A stretch of 64,000 nucleotides of DNA from Primula veris (Eukaryota > Streptophyta > Magnoliopsida > Ericales > Primulaceae), in NCBI GenBank assembly GCA_963682055.1, contig OY821747.1, positions 16,790,258-16,854,257 of the forward strand, written 5' to 3'. The notes below the pieces were generated by a model. The model worked only from the letters and a program-made list of their open reading frames with translations, was not told where the DNA came from and did no database searches. Each line of letters starts with the position of its first letter. Within the stretch, counting starts at the first letter, position 1. The translations under genes were made by a program, and so were the position numbers. Below are positions 26,228-38,822 of this stretch, piece after piece.

Positions 26228-26580
26228 TGTTGAGTTGTGGAGCCAAATGAGATTTGGCCATGTTTTCCAATTATCTCACATCACTTGTAATTGTAATATG
26301 ACCCACTAAGGGTCCTATTTATATGCCCTAATATCTTGTATTTTAATTACACCTACACAAACACCTCTATATTATAAAGAGAGAGTTCTATTTGCGAGAG
26401 AACCATAGCTTTGTGTCTAGCTAGATTACGATTGTAATCCTCTTTTAATATATATATATAAAGTGCCACGTGTAGCGGCCCGGAGACGTAGCCAATTTGG
26501 GTGAACTCCGTTATCAAAGAGTGTGTATGCTCGGTTTAGTATTTCTGTATTTCATTGATTCGCATGTATCGACCCTAACA
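26228..26580 (+). repeat. 5' LTR of copia element
   Basis: 353 bp, TGTTGAG...CTAACA. Contains TATTTATATG and CTATATTATAAAGAG promoter-like stretches and an (AT)n run two bases longer than in the 3' LTR. Confidence 0.96.
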
Positions 26581-26581
26581 A

Positions 26582-26594
26582 GTGGTATCAGAGC
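26582..26594 (+). promoter_or_regulatory. Primer binding site (initiator tRNA-Met)
   Basis: TGGTATCAGAGC lies two bases after the 5' LTR end (26580), complementary to the 3' end of plant initiator tRNA-Met, the standard copia minus-strand primer. Confidence 0.9.
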
Positions 26595-26605
26595 TCGGAA
26601 GATCG

Positions 26606-29600
26606 ATGGCGAAAGAAGACAGGACCGCACACGGGATCGAGAAGTTCGACGGGAAGGACTTCGCATTCTGGAGAATGCAAATAGAGGACTACCTTTATGG
26701 GAGGAAGATGCATCAGCCACTTCTCCTTGAGCAAAGGCCGACCACGACCACCGAGGAGGCGTGAAAACTCTTAGACCGACAAGTGTTGGGAGTGATCTGC
26801 CTAACACTATCTAGGAGTGTAGCACATAACGTCGCAAGAGAGACGACGACGATGGGGATGATGAAGATCCTCACCGACATGTATGAGAAACCATCCGCGA
26901 ACAACAAGGTACATCTCATGCGTAAGTTGTTCAACCTACGCATGGCTGAGGGGACACCTGTCGCGAGTCACGTGAACAAGTTCATCGACACCGTAAATCA
27001 GTTGGATGCGGTGGAGATAACTTTTGAAGACGAAGTGAGAGCCCTTATACTGCTAGCATCTCTACCGAACAGTTGGAAATTCATGCGAGCTGCTGTTAGC
27101 AACTCAATTGGAAAGGAGAAACTGACTTACAACGGCATCCGAGATCAAATACTCGCTGAGGAACTCAGGAGATTAGATATGGGTGAATGCTTAAATGATG
27201 GAGCAGCCTTGAACATGGGTTCAAGATATTAGAGTCCATCCATTCCCACCATAAGGCCTTGTGATAGGAAGGAGAGGAACTCATATATAAGCATAGAGTA
27301 GGATCAATAACCCATCAATGTGGGACAATATTCAACACTCCCCCTCACTTGTGGGCCGAGCTAAACAAATGCCTAATAGGCCAAATGCCCACAAGTGTAA
27401 ACAACGAGACAATGGGGGAGCCCAACAAACAAGGAACAAAGAAAGCCCGCTCTGATACCATATTAGAGTCCATCCATTCCCACCATAAGGCCTTGTGATA
27501 GGAAGGAGAGGAACTCATATATAAGCATAGAGTAGGATCAATAACCCATCAATGTGGGACAATATTCAACACAAGAGACCGGGGTAAAGCCAGGGTATGG
27601 GACGTTAGAGGACGTTCACAATCCCGAGGTAGAAGAGGGCTTAGCCGAGGAGGCAAAGATAGCAATCGAAGTAAGAAGAATCTTCGATGCTATAACTGCC
27701 AGGGTATGGGGCACTTCAGTCATGAGTGCAAGCAGCCGAAGAAGAGTACCGGCCGTGATCACGGGGCTAATATTGCGAGCGACGAGGATTCGGATGACTG
27801 TTTAATGCTTGTCGTGCAGAGAGACATAGATTCGTGGATTCTAGACTCTGGGGCATCATTTCACACGACCGCTCAGAAGGATTTATTCGAAAATTACACT
27901 GTGGGTAATTTCGGTAAAGTGTATCTAGCCGACAGAGAAGCGTTGGATGTTGTTGGAATGGGCGATGTGAAAATTCGCATTCCAAACGGGTCGGTATGGA
28001 AGCTAACGAAAGTGAGGCATGTCCCGAGGTTGACCAAGAATCTGATTTCAGTAGGTCAACTCGATGTCGAAAGGCACTCCATTTCGTTTAGCTGTGGAGC
28101 TTGGAAAGTTTCATGAGTAGCTATGGTGATAGCCCGAGGGAGCAAGGTCGGTATGCTGTACATGACGACCGATGAAGAGTGTACAGTGGCGGCAGCTGTG
28201 TTGCAAGACTGCTCGGAACTGTGGCATCGACGGTTGGGTCACATGAGTGAGAAGGGGATGAAGGTGTTAGCGAAGGACAGCAAACTTCCAGGCTTGAAGT
28301 CTGTCAACCTCGATATGTGTGAAGGTTGCATCTTCGGGAAGCAGAAGAAGGTGAGCTTCCGAAAAGGTGGAAAAGCTCCCAAGGAGGAGAAGCTAGCACT
28401 GGTCCACTCAGATGTATGGGGACCATCTCCAGTAACCTCACTGGGAGGAGCTCAATACTATGTGACCTTCATCGATGATTCGACGAGGAAAACATGGGTC
28501 TATTTCTTGAAACACAAGTCTGAGGTGTTTAAGAAATTTCAAGAATGGAAGGCCATGGTCGAACTGGAGACCGGGAATAAACTCAAGTGTTTGAGGTCCG
28601 ACAACGGCGGAGAGTACATTGATGCGAAGTTCGTAGAGTTCTGTGCTCAGAGAGGCATTCGAATGGAGAAGACCATCCGAAGAACGCCACAGCAAAATGG
28701 CGTGGCCGAGCGAATGAACCGAACAATCAATGATCGTGCTAGGAGTATGAGACTGCAAAGTGGGTTACCCAAAGCCTTGTGGGCACATGCAGTAAGCACG
28801 GCGGTTTATCTCATTAACCGCGGACCCTCAGTGCCCCTAGAAAGGAGAATTCCCGAGGAAGAGTGGGTAGGAAAGCCTATCTCTTATGAACACTTGCGAG
28901 TGTTCGGTTGTCTGTCATATATCCATGTCGACATAAATGATCGTACCAAGCTTGACTCGAAATCCAAAGTGTGTTACTTTGTGGGGTACGGTGGAGCTGA
29001 GTTTGGATATCGCTTCTGGGATGGTCAAACAAAGAAGATCATTCGCAGTAAGGATGTTATCTTCAACGAAGGCATTTTGTACAAAGATCGACAAAATGCA
29101 GTGGTGGAAGAAGATGCGCTCCCGTCCGAGGAAAGTGGTATGGTCGACATGAATGCGTTTCCAAGATTGGACTTGGAAAATGACACTGAAGATGAGCCAG
29201 TGGTGCTCGACAACCCTCCAGCAGATGCTGAAGAGGACGAGGAGATGCCCCAAACTCCCCGACCTGAATTGGGCCGAGGTCATCGCGAGAGGAGACCTCC
29301 TGCCCGATACTCTCCTTCCCTGCATTACATACTGCTCAGTGATGCAGGAGAGCCCGAAAGTAGAGAAGAAGCTCTGGAGCTGAAAGACTCAAGCAAGTGG
29401 GAGCTCGCGATGAAGGATGAGATGAAGTCACTAGAGAAGAATGTGACTTGGCAGTTAGCCGAACTGCCCAAGGGGAAAAGGGCACTGAGCAACAAATGGG
29501 TGTTCCGTTTAAAGGAGGAACAAGATGGCACGAAATGGTATAAGGCACGCCTAGTAGTCAAAGGGTTCCAGCAAAAGGCAGGAATTGACTACACCGAGAT

Positions 29601-30900
29601 CTTTTCACCAGTCGTAAAGATGACGACTATTCGGCTATTATTGAGCATTGTTGTAAATGCGAATCTTCATCTCGAGCAGTTAGATGTGAAAACTGCCTTT
29701 CTCCATGGAGATCTCGATGAAGAAATTTACATGCTCCAACCTGAAGGGTTTGCCGAAAAGGGAAAAGAGAAACTGGTCTGCAAACTGAGGAAGAGCTTGT
29801 ATGGGCTAAAACAAGCACCACGGCAGTGGTACAAGAAGTTTGACAGTTTCATGGCGGATACCGGGTTCGAAAGAAATGATAGTGATCACTGCTGTTTCGT
29901 GAAGAGATTTGTGAACTCTTCGGATGTCATACTACTTTTGTATGTAGATGACATGTTGCTCGCCGGGTCGAGCCTTGTTGAGATTAACAAGGTGAAGCAA
30001 CAGTTGGCGAAACAGTTCGAGATGAAAGATTTGGGTGCCGCAAATCAAATCCTCGGTATGAGGATATCCCGAGGAAGGGATGGGTCCCTGTTTCTGTCGC
30101 AAGCCGAGTATGTGAAGAAAGTGTTGGCACGGTTCAGCATGAGTGATGCCAAAGCTGTAGGCTCACCGCTAGCCGCACACTTTAGCTTGTCGAAGAAACA
30201 ATCACCCTCAGACGAGGAAGGAAAGGATCGTATGTCGAACATACCCTACGCTTCAGCAATTGGTAGCTTGATGTACGCTATGGTGTGTACAAGACCGGAT
30301 ATTGCCCATGCAGTGGGAGTTGTCAGTCGTTACATGAGTAACCCAGGAAAGCACCATTGGGAAGCTGTGAAGTGGATATTGAGATATCTCTCGGGTACCG
30401 TGAGTTTGACATTATGTTTCCGAAAGACCTCGGAAGGCCTGCACGGCTATGTGGATGCTGACATGACCGGTGATCTGGACAGCCGAAAGAGCATAACGGG
30501 ATGTGTTTGTACCTTCGATGGTACTGCTGTGAGTTGGACATCTAAGTTGCAAAATATTGTTGCATTGTCGACCACAGAGGCTGAGTACGTCGCGATGACG
30601 GAAGCAAGCAAAGAGATGATTTGGTTGCAAGGTTTCTTAAAGGAGCTCGGTCAGAAAACCGACAAGGGAGTTCTGCACTGTGATAGTCAAAGTGCAGTTC
30701 AGCTAGCTAAGAATCTTGTATTCCATTCACGCACAAAGCACATACAGATTCGTTACCACTTTATCCGGGCTGTTCTAGAAGATGGAATCTTCGCGCTAGA
30801 AAAGATTGAGGGCGCTAAGAACCCCGCCGATATGCTAACGAAGACTGTTACAATCGACAAACTGAGGCTGTGTGCAACCTCAGTAGGGCTCCGAGCTTGA
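26606..30900 (+). pseudogene. copia gag-pol polyprotein, two stops plus TRIM insertion
   Basis: ATG at 26606 just after the PBS opens a single gag-pol frame. Gag (UBN2-type) runs to 27226, broken by TGA at 26762. After the nested TRIM (27227-27571) and its target duplication the same frame resumes at 27577 with a CX2CX4HX4C zinc knuckle (27688-27729) and the protease motif DSGAS (from 27844). A second stop, TGA at 28114-28116, precedes the integrase. From 28123 to 30900 the frame is open for 925 codons: HHCC zinc finger, integrase core with DVWGP, SDNGGEY and NGVAERMN, RT with YVDDMLLAG (29941 on), and RNase H with DADMTGDLDSRKSITG. The TRIM-plus-duplication length (350 bp) is not a multiple of three, yet the reading frame on both sides matches the uninterrupted gene. 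Frame otherwise intact. Confidence 0.95.
27227..27571 (-). mobile_element. TRIM retrotransposon nested in copia gag
   Basis: A 345-bp element with two identical 111-bp terminal direct repeats (27227-27337 and 27461-27571), flanked by a perfect 5-bp target duplication CAAGA (27222-27226 and 27572-27576). Read on the minus strand it has the order LTR starting TGTTGAATATTGTCCCAC, then PBS TGGTATCAGAGC immediately after the LTR (plus coordinates 27449-27460), a 123-bp interior without an ORF, a purine tract AGTGAGGGGGAG (plus 27338-27349), and the second LTR. This is the definition of a terminal-repeat retrotransposon in miniature. Terminal repeats show no difference, so it inserted very recently, after the host copia element. 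It must have been mobilised by enzymes supplied in trans. LTRs end in TA rather than the usual CA. Confidence 0.95.
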
Positions 30901-31064
30901 GGCTCAGGGTCGCCGCTACACTGGAAGAATGAGTAACTCGCCGATGACGGCAGAGTATCAATTACTATACAACGATACCGATGGGAGCATTCTGCTCGGT
31001 GGAGCACAGTGAGTTCGGTGATCGGGGATAAGTGGATTTCTTTTGAAGCACTCGACATTTGACT

Positions 31065-31077
31065 CCAAGTGGGAGAT
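31065..31077 (+). promoter_or_regulatory. Polypurine tract of copia element
   Basis: CCAAGTGGGAGAT lies directly before the 3' LTR (31078), the plus-strand primer position and a typical copia AAGTGGGAGA form. Confidence 0.85.
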
Positions 31078-31428
31078 TGTTGAGTTGTGGAGCCAAATGA
31101 GATTTGGCCATGTTTTCCAATTATCCCACATCACTTGGAATTGTAATATGACCCACTAAGGGTCCTATTTATATGCTCCAATATCTTGTATTTTAATTAC
31201 ACCTACACAAACACCTCTATATTATAAAGAGAGGGTTCTATTTGCGAGAGAACCATAACTTTGTGTCTAGCTAGATTACGATTGTAATCCTCTTTTAATA
31301 TATATATAAAGTGCCACGTGTAGCGGCCCGGAGACGTAGCCAATTTGGGTGAACTCCGTTATCAAAGAGTGTGTGTGCTCGGTTTAGTATTTCTGTCTTT
31401 CATTGATTCGCCTGTATCGACCCTAACA
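31078..31428 (+). repeat. 3' LTR of copia element
   Basis: 351 bp, TGTTGAG...CTAACA, followed at once by target duplication GAATA. Nine substitutions and a 2-bp indel separate it from the 5' LTR. Confidence 0.96.
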
Positions 31429-31667
31429 GAATAAATACATACATATTTAATACGAGCATATGGATCCCTGGTTAACATGTTTCAAAATTACATTCTTAAA
31501 TCATACCATAAACACGACATTGATCGACAGTCTTTGTTCTAAAAAAAAAAACGAAGCCAAAAAAAAAAGCAACCAAACAACTTTTTTTCTTTTTTCTGTT
31601 AGCGTTGTTCACAAAGTTAGACAAGTAATATCGTTGTCATCGTCGTCCTTATCCACTAGTGCTTTGT

Positions 31668-34600
31668 TTACCTTGCAAATGAGAAAAAATTACAAATAGT
31701 TGCACTTCGTGATTGTAATTTTTCTTTTCTGTTTGTTGAATAGTTCGAAGTTTTACTACAGGTTTTTTTTTCCTCTGTGCACTTCACGGTTCGGCGAGTT
31801 CCGCTTCGCTTTTGAACAATCTTTCTCTTAATCCCGGTTACTACAACCTCATTTTGCATACTTACAGGATCAAACGGTGCCAATGAAATAATTTCATCTA
31901 CTTTTCACTTTCCTTTATGAACTACGCATTCATCAATAAACAAGTGAAGATCAATTATTCGTTTAAGAACACATTCATATATCTCGTCATTGCTTCTACT
32001 TCATACAACATGATGTACAACCCGCCTATATTCTGAATCCATTTTATCCAATTTTTTAATATTGCTCGTCCCAGGAGAATTATCGACTACTACTCCATTT
32101 TTTCTTTTAGCAGCTCTAATCCACCTTTTTACTATATATTTTTCTGAAATTTCATCATTTCCCACTCTTGCATACTTTCAAAATATGAGCACATAAAAGA
32201 CCCAATATTTCAAAAAGACAACTTGTACAATAAATTATCATTAACAGCGGATTAAAATTTGTATATCTTGTATAACTTATCACCTTTCGTAGTCACTTCC
32301 ATAGACATAATCATGTGTGGGTAATCTACAAATTCTTTCTTATCTAAAAGAACAAGAATCACCAACTTGAATTGCTTACTGAAAAGCTGAAAAAAATTTG
32401 GTGTGTAAATGGTAGAAGCTTGTTTCGACATAGAGGAAAACCTGTTGAAAAAAACAATTAATCAATTTAATACGTTTAGTGTAATAATAGTACACCATAG
32501 ATTGTTATCTATGACCCTTGAGAACACATTTTTTGGGAAACGAGCAACTCCTTTTTGGAGAAGCTCTCGAGCTTTTAAATCCCGTTTCTGGAGAAGCTCT
32601 TGAGTTTTTAAACCCCGTTTTTGAACTTTTTGCCAGTTTGTAGTGCTTATATTAGACGAACGAATAAAAATATTGCAGGTTTGTGGGAATGATTAGCCCT
32701 TTTTTAGGTTATACAAGTTTATCTTATATAACCATAATCACTTCGTAGTCACTTCTTCATATGGATTGATTTATGGTGATAGTACATAAAAGAAATAGAA
32801 AACATGAGTAAAAAGAAATAGAAAACTCACGGTGAGGAAATTTCTGTCGTGAGTAAAAGTCGCTTAGTAATTCGTTTGTTCTGACATGTGACAAAAGCAA
32901 ATCGCAACCATGGAAAAAAAATTGCATCGTCTGCCCACTTCCCAAATCTAACTTCAGATTAACATTCAAACTCTCTCTCATTTGTGTAATACGAGCTCCG
33001 GCGGCAAATACATCCTTTAAAAAAGCGATACAAAACTGATTCTATAGCTTATAAGTTTTTTGAAGCCATGAGTTTTCAGTTAGGTCATAATCCTCCACCG
33101 TCTGTCTCCAATCTATGACAAACTCGTCAACATCAAGAACATCGTTAACGCAACGGCTAAATTCTTGCATAAATAAATGTATATCGCCTTTTATAGAATT
33201 CTCATGACTCAAATTGTCTAAAGCATTTTTATTGATGTGAAAAGTACAACAAGGCATGTTGTTCCTTAGATATCACTTCACTCAAAGCAACTTTCATAGC
33301 GGCGTCTTATCAAAGGTGGTGGTCGAAAAATACTACATCTCTAAAAATTTCATAATCAACCAACATACTTGAATCGGCCCAAAAAAAATTGGGAGACTAA
33401 CAACTACATACATATCAATCAACTTAATTACAAAAAAAACCATTTATGTGTACTTATTTACAATTAGATGCGTATACTTATTTATAATTAGTTACATATG
33501 TCATAAAAAATAACAAAATGTACACACACAAAAATCAATAAATAAAAAATAAAAAATTCGAAAAAAATATTTTAAAAAAATCAAAAAATTTGTACATAAT
33601 ATCAAACAGGATTGAACATGATTAGATATATAATATTGGACAGTATTGGAAAGAACTAGACAGAATCAAACAGGATTAGACATACAGGATTGAACAAGAT
33701 TAGACAGGATCACATATATTTTTTGTATGAAATATGTATTTTCTAAAAATTTAGTTTTTTTAATTTTGGTTTTTATTTTTTTTATTTTTTTATTTTTTAT
33801 TTTTTAATGACACATGTATCTATTTGTAAATAAGTTCACAAAATATATACTTTTTTATAAAAGAGTTATCAAGTTCAAAACAATCAGATTTTTTGTAAAT
33901 AAGTTTCTAAATATGTACTAAATTGTCATTTTCCCAAAAAAAAATTGGTAAATTTTCTATTTTGATCAAGTTGGCATGCATGATAGAATGAAATATTTCC
34001 CTTGATTTTTCTTGAAAATAATCCAATATCGCAGTAGTTTCATCCAAATCGATATTTTTTTACTCTTAAATTTTGCAAATGTGAGTTCAAACGATTTTTT
34101 ATAAAAGATAAATTTTCTGAACCATCTGCTTGTATTTCCATGTACCTATGCATTTGTTTTGGCCTAAAACCACACGTGATACAATATCGATATCACGAGC
34201 CTGACTCTCACTAATATTTTGATGTGTTCTAAAGTTGTGAACGGTCTCTTTTCCTTCTAACACATGGTTCTGGGTTTCCACAAATATTTTCCTGTCTTTT
34301 TATTGAATGAAATTCTCATTAAAACGTCTCAATTACATCTAGTATCCGTCTGAGGTTTTGCATTAAAATGACGTTTATCTTCACCCTTCTGTCCATGTTT
34401 ACTACATAAATAAGTTCTTGAGGTCGCCATATCATTTTTTCCTAGATTTTTACCCCACACTTTCGTGCACTGAATTCGTATCCGTATTTGGTCCAAAATA
34501 CTTCGCTTGCCACTAGTGTGTTTAATTCCATCCCCACAAACGGCTTTATGTTCAATTTTGTACCTTCCCCCACAACGTAGTTGCGGATACTCTACATAAT

Positions 34601-35306
34601 TTTTAAAAGCTAAAACCACATAGATTATCTAATACGTAATCTTTACCCGAAAAATTAAACAATACATAAGCAACACATTCAACTACAAGAACCCATTTTA
34701 TTCCTTAGTTTAAGAAAACAATCTTTTATTTTCCTTCACATTCGTAACCAAACAGGCTCATATCTCATTTGGTTGTAAAGTCGAGTTTTTTTTGTTCAAA
34801 ACTGCATTAGTTGACATAAAAATTTAGAATTGAAATTTAGAAGTCAAGACATAAAATCCAGGCTATTTGATTAACGATAAGGAGTAATTTTGTAACTTTA
34901 AATTGAATCCAAAGGTTGGATAATTTTTACAAACATTTAAGCAAAAGCTACTATGTATACACCATTATGAATATACATTGTACAACAAACAAAACAAGCC
35001 AATAAAATGGATAATTTTCTTAGAGCTATTATGTATACACTATTTTAAACAAGAGCTAGACAATTACTGACTTAAACGTTGAAACCAAGCAAACCCGGAT
35101 GCCCTAGTGAAATAAATGAATTGCACAATTTGTAATGAATGATTGGGTATGATATATATCTATGTAAACTAATGATAATTGATAAAAACATAGTTACAAT
35201 AATTGAATCGTTAAGTTACATACCCCCGATTGTCCGTACCCAGATTAGTAGTGACAGGCGAATCTCCGGTGGTTTCCGAAATTGAGCTTAGATCAAGGTC
35301 TTTCAT
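31668..35306 (-). pseudogene. FAR1/FRS-like (MULE-derived) gene, internally deleted
   Basis: Minus-strand remains of a FAR1-related sequence, a family of transcription factors derived from Mutator-like transposases. A plausible first exon starts with ATG at 35306 and ends at a GTATGT donor (35224/35223), encoding an acidic leader (MKDLDLSSISETTGDS). The degenerate FAR1 DNA-binding domain lies at 34619-34329 (YLCSKHGQKGEDKRHF, QTDTRCN), then NISESQARDIDI (34281-34099). The MULE core begins FWADSSM...FRDVVFFD near 33395-33330, then jumps to DAAMKVALSEV (about 33310-33270) and 33257-33042 (VIDWRQTVEDYDLTENSWLQK); roughly sixty family residues are gone. C-terminal pieces include LLSHVRTNELLSDF (32981-32757), SPGTSNIKKLDKMDSEYRR (about 32080-32020) and 31883-31668. 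Many stops and frameshifts. No terminal inverted repeats seen, so it may be a dead host gene rather than a transposon. Confidence 0.75.
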
Positions 35307-35689
35307 GGTAGAAGGAGGGAGATGAAGAAGTGAGAGAAGGAAAATTGTAGGAAGGTGAAGAGGATTTATAAGAGAGATAGGGCTTTGTATCTCTCTGTGT
35401 GTGTATGCTGATAGAACATTGTTTCACACAAATTTTCACCAAGTGCTGAAAATAGGAAAAATAAATGCGAAACAAAGTAAATTTTATTTATCAATTAATT
35501 TGCGGGTACAATTTCTGATAATTTCTAAAAGAAAATATAGAAATGAAAGTCCTTTACTCTTCGAACAATTTGTGATGGCTCGAAATGTTGTTGTAAACTC
35601 TTTGATGAATTTTGTTGACTTTGCTCAAGTTGAGTAAAATTATTCGGGTTTGATGAAGAACTTTGCAGTTTTGTTGATTTCGTTGATGA

Positions 35690-36012
35690 TCTTGACGTTC
35701 TTTGGATTTGGTGAAAAACTTGAAGATTTTGATCTAAAGAAACGTGTTTTTGCCTTTGTGTAGTCATTCATGAAGATCGAATACCGGTTTGTTGTAGATT
35801 TCTTAGGTGAAGTTCTTCAGATTTGGTGAACAAATGTGAAGATTTTGATTTGCAGAAACGTCTTGCTCATTGCTTGTAGTCGTTCCTGAAGATCGAATGA
35901 CGGTTTGTTGTAGAAGTTTTTCAAATTTGGTGAAAAAGTTTGAAGATTTTGATCCGTAAAAACGCCTTACTTGGTGCTTTTAGACGTTCTTGAAGATCGA
36001 ATGTCAAGTTTA
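35690..36012. repeat. Minisatellite, about 104-116 bp period, three units
   Basis: The phrase GAAGATCGAAT recurs at about 35772, 35888 and 35992, each preceded by a related stretch with GAAGATTTTGATC and AAACG. Located upstream of the FRS pseudogene start on its strand. Confidence 0.7.
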
Positions 36013-38178
36013 TTGCAAATTTGTAATAACTTCTTTTTTATTTAAATTTAGAGATTAGTAATCAATTTAATTTTGTTTAAAAGACACGTGGCGTATTTTT
36101 AATGACCGTAAATTTTACGTGTCAACAGACATAAAGAACGGGAGAAAATAGTTACTTTCCCAAATGTTTTGTTAACACTGGATTGATTTTTTATCAAATG
36201 GTTGGGGGCGCCTTAGTATTTATATGGCAGTAAAAAGGCATCCATTTTGACCTACTACAATTTCTCTTTTTGCTTTGACAGTTGTGGACTAATTCTATTT
36301 TACTTGATGACGACATTATCGTATAGCTTTAGCATTTAAATGTACTTGTAGAGATTTTCAGAAAGAAGATATTGTGATATCATCATTTTGGAATGGGTAA
36401 TATTGGTACTGTTGTTTGGAATATTTTTTTTTTGTGTTATGGTGGTAAAAAAAATGTATTTGTAACTTAATCCATGAGCCTTACTAGACTAAGAGCATGT
36501 AGATTAGCCTTGTTAAAGTCTCACTATAGAAAATTTATGTGTCAGATGTTTACGAGTGTGAAATTATCTTCTCATTTGATCCATTAAATGAGTTATTCAC
36601 TTCACACTATAGTGTGAGACGTTTAGGGTTGTGTTAACTATAAATACAACCTTATGTGGTGAGTTGTAATAAATAACCATTTTTAAAAATTGTAGCTCTA
36701 TATCTCATATCTCAATGGTGAATAAAATAAAAATACAAAAGAAAAGAATATTGGTATAATATTTTGTTGCTGCTCAAATAAACTTGTCCAAAATGTGATA
36801 AAAATATGCATGTTAAAGTTAGCCGAAGATGATGCAAGTTAGGGATTACTTTCTCGCTTATTTAGCAACATTTATCCGGTGATCGCTAACCAGTGGCGGT
36901 TTTGAGCCCGTGCAGTCGGGGCGGACGTGCCGGGACCAAAGTTCAAAGGGGCCAAAATATTTAAAACGATATAATTATATGTAAGATTGTATTGGAGTAT
37001 TAGTTTATATATATGCGGTACCAAATACATGACATGTTAATGACTGTCAAATTGATAACATGTTGTTTCGTTCACCAAGAGATATTAGGTTCTATACTTG
37101 TTGTCACCTTTTATTAAAGATTTTTTGGCTATTAAAATCATTTTTGCATAAATGCCTATCGTTTCAAATAAACTTTATTTGGTCTACACACAATCAATTG
37201 CTACATAAACAGTCTTTATCAATTTAAAAAAAAAAAAAACACAAACTGAACAATCTTCAAAAAAAAAAAAAAAAACACTAACTGAACAAATACTAGCACA
37301 ATTTATACATAGTCATTGGCAAATAGCAAAGTACAAACACTTACCCCAAAACAAAATATGATTATAGTAATCTAAATTATCTTATTTTCTTGTTATGTGG
37401 TAAGTAATAGCAAATGTTCTATCTAATAAAAATAATTGAAAAATCAACGATAATATTTTAGACCAGATAGCAACCATCACCTGAAACTAATTAAAGTATA
37501 CTTTATAGTGTAATTTTGTACTTTCAAAATTATTAGTATTCATTATTCAAATTTTATTTTGTTTCTACTCCTTAGAACTTTTGTTTTTTACAAAGTAATT
37601 TGTTTTATTTATCATCAAGGGTCTTTTTTATTTATTTTACACGGGGACACGAAAAACTGAGAATCGGTCATGTCGCTAACTTATACAATATAGACGCTCT
37701 AATTGGCTAACTGCCGAATACATGGACATATATTCTAGCATAAAGACAATTAATAAACATTTACATTAAAATAGGATTAACAAAACACATGCTAAGCCAA
37801 TGCACACATGCGTAGCTCCTTCCATAAAATACATTGCAACATTTCACACTCCCAAGGTCCCCATTACCAACTATTGCATTCTTGTCAATTAATATCGTAT
37901 TGTGGATTGGGTTAATTGAGTTTTTGTATATATATGTATTGTGTTTTCTCTATTTTCAATTTCCCTATTTTGTATCCTATGTTCATTTTTTTTTTACATA
38001 CTAAACGTTTACATCCAATTGTGGATGTAAAGCCAGCATAATACAAATATTTTCCCTATGGAAAATTTCAAAATGTAAAAAAACACAAATCGAGTGTATT
38101 AATTGTAAAAAGTAACAATGCAAGATAGTAATCGAGAAACACGCAACAATACAAGCTACAAAATTGCTAAAACCCCAT
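36013..38178. other. Intergenic DNA with possible small transposons
   Basis: No gene recognised. AGTCTCACTATAG (about 36520) and CTATAGTGTGAGAC (about 36608) form an inverted pair that could be a small MITE. CAGTGGCGG near 36890 resembles common plant transposon ends, without a partner I can define. The remainder is AT-rich. Confidence 0.35.
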
Positions 38179-38389
38179 TATCACTACAAGAAAACAGCCA
38201 AATAGTAACTCTATTTAGCAACTGATCCGGTAGTTAAAGAATTGTAACCGAAATACCAACTAAAGCTTTTGTTATTAAACAATACCAACTGATTTGTAAC
38301 TGAAATATTGTCAGTTGCTATATAGCAACTGTTTAGTAACTAAGACAATTTCAGTTGCTATATAGTAACTGTTTAGTAACTAAGACAAT

Positions 38390-38607
38390 TTACCAACTGA
38401 TTGTGTCAGTTAGTAAATAGCAACTGATTGTGTCAGTTAGTAAATAGCAACTGATTGTGTCAGTTAGTAAATAGCAACTGAAATTTCAGTTAGTAAATAG
38501 CAACTGATTGTGTCAGTTAGTAAATAGCAACTGAAATTTCAGTTAGTAAATAGCAACTGAAATTTCAGTTAGTAAAATAGCAACTGAAATTTCAGTTAGT
38601 AAATAGC
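38390..38607 (+). repeat. CACTA left subterminal repeats
   Basis: About eight or nine 24-27 bp units of the form CAACTGA(AATTTC or TTGTGTC)AGTTAGTAAATAG. Inverted counterparts lie at 41850-42110. Most units contain a short palindrome CTGAAATTTCAG, typical of transposase-binding sites. Confidence 0.85.
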
Positions 38608-38609
38608 AT

Positions 38610-38822
38610 CTCGATTGATCGAGATTCACTGGAAACTTTTTGGACCATTTTCGATCGATCGGACTATAACTCGATGGATCGAGATTCACTGGAACTTTTT
38701 GGACCATTTTCGATCTATCGGACTATATCTCGATGGATCGAGATTCACTGGAACTTTTTTAGGGCTTTTTCGATCGATCGGCCTATATCTCGATGGATCG
38801 AGATTCACTGGAACTTTTTTGC
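38610..38822 (+). repeat. 60-bp tandem array with ATCGAT palindromes, inside CACTA
   Basis: Three and a half units starting at 38610, 38670, 38729 and 38789, each with a dyad CTCGATNNATCGAG, the phrase GAGATTCACTGGAA and a CGATCGATCGG block (one unit has CGATCTATCGG). The exact reverse complement of the first dyad recurs at 38961-38974. The array is open in one frame but the peptide merely mirrors the repeat. Confidence 0.85.

Larger units (their letters stand above)
26228..31428 (+). mobile_element. Ty1/copia LTR retrotransposon, near-complete, young
   Basis: A 5201-bp element with two LTRs, primer binding site, polypurine tract and gag-pol in one frame. It is flanked by a perfect 5-bp target duplication GAATA (26223-26227 and 31429-31433). 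Both LTRs start TGTTGAG and end CTAACA. They differ by nine substitutions and one 2-bp indel over about 351 bp (about 2.6%); with a commonly used plant rate of 1.3e-8 per site per year this suggests an insertion about one million years old (inference). Domain order gag-PR-INT-RT-RNH is that of copia. Two in-frame stops and a nested TRIM element make this copy non-autonomous. Wording of the polyprotein suggests the Tork/TNT1-like lineage, not certain. Confidence 0.96.

Noticed and set aside
28438..31058. Many minus-strand ORFs across the copia pol region
   Set aside because: Antisense shadows of the 925-codon pol frame.
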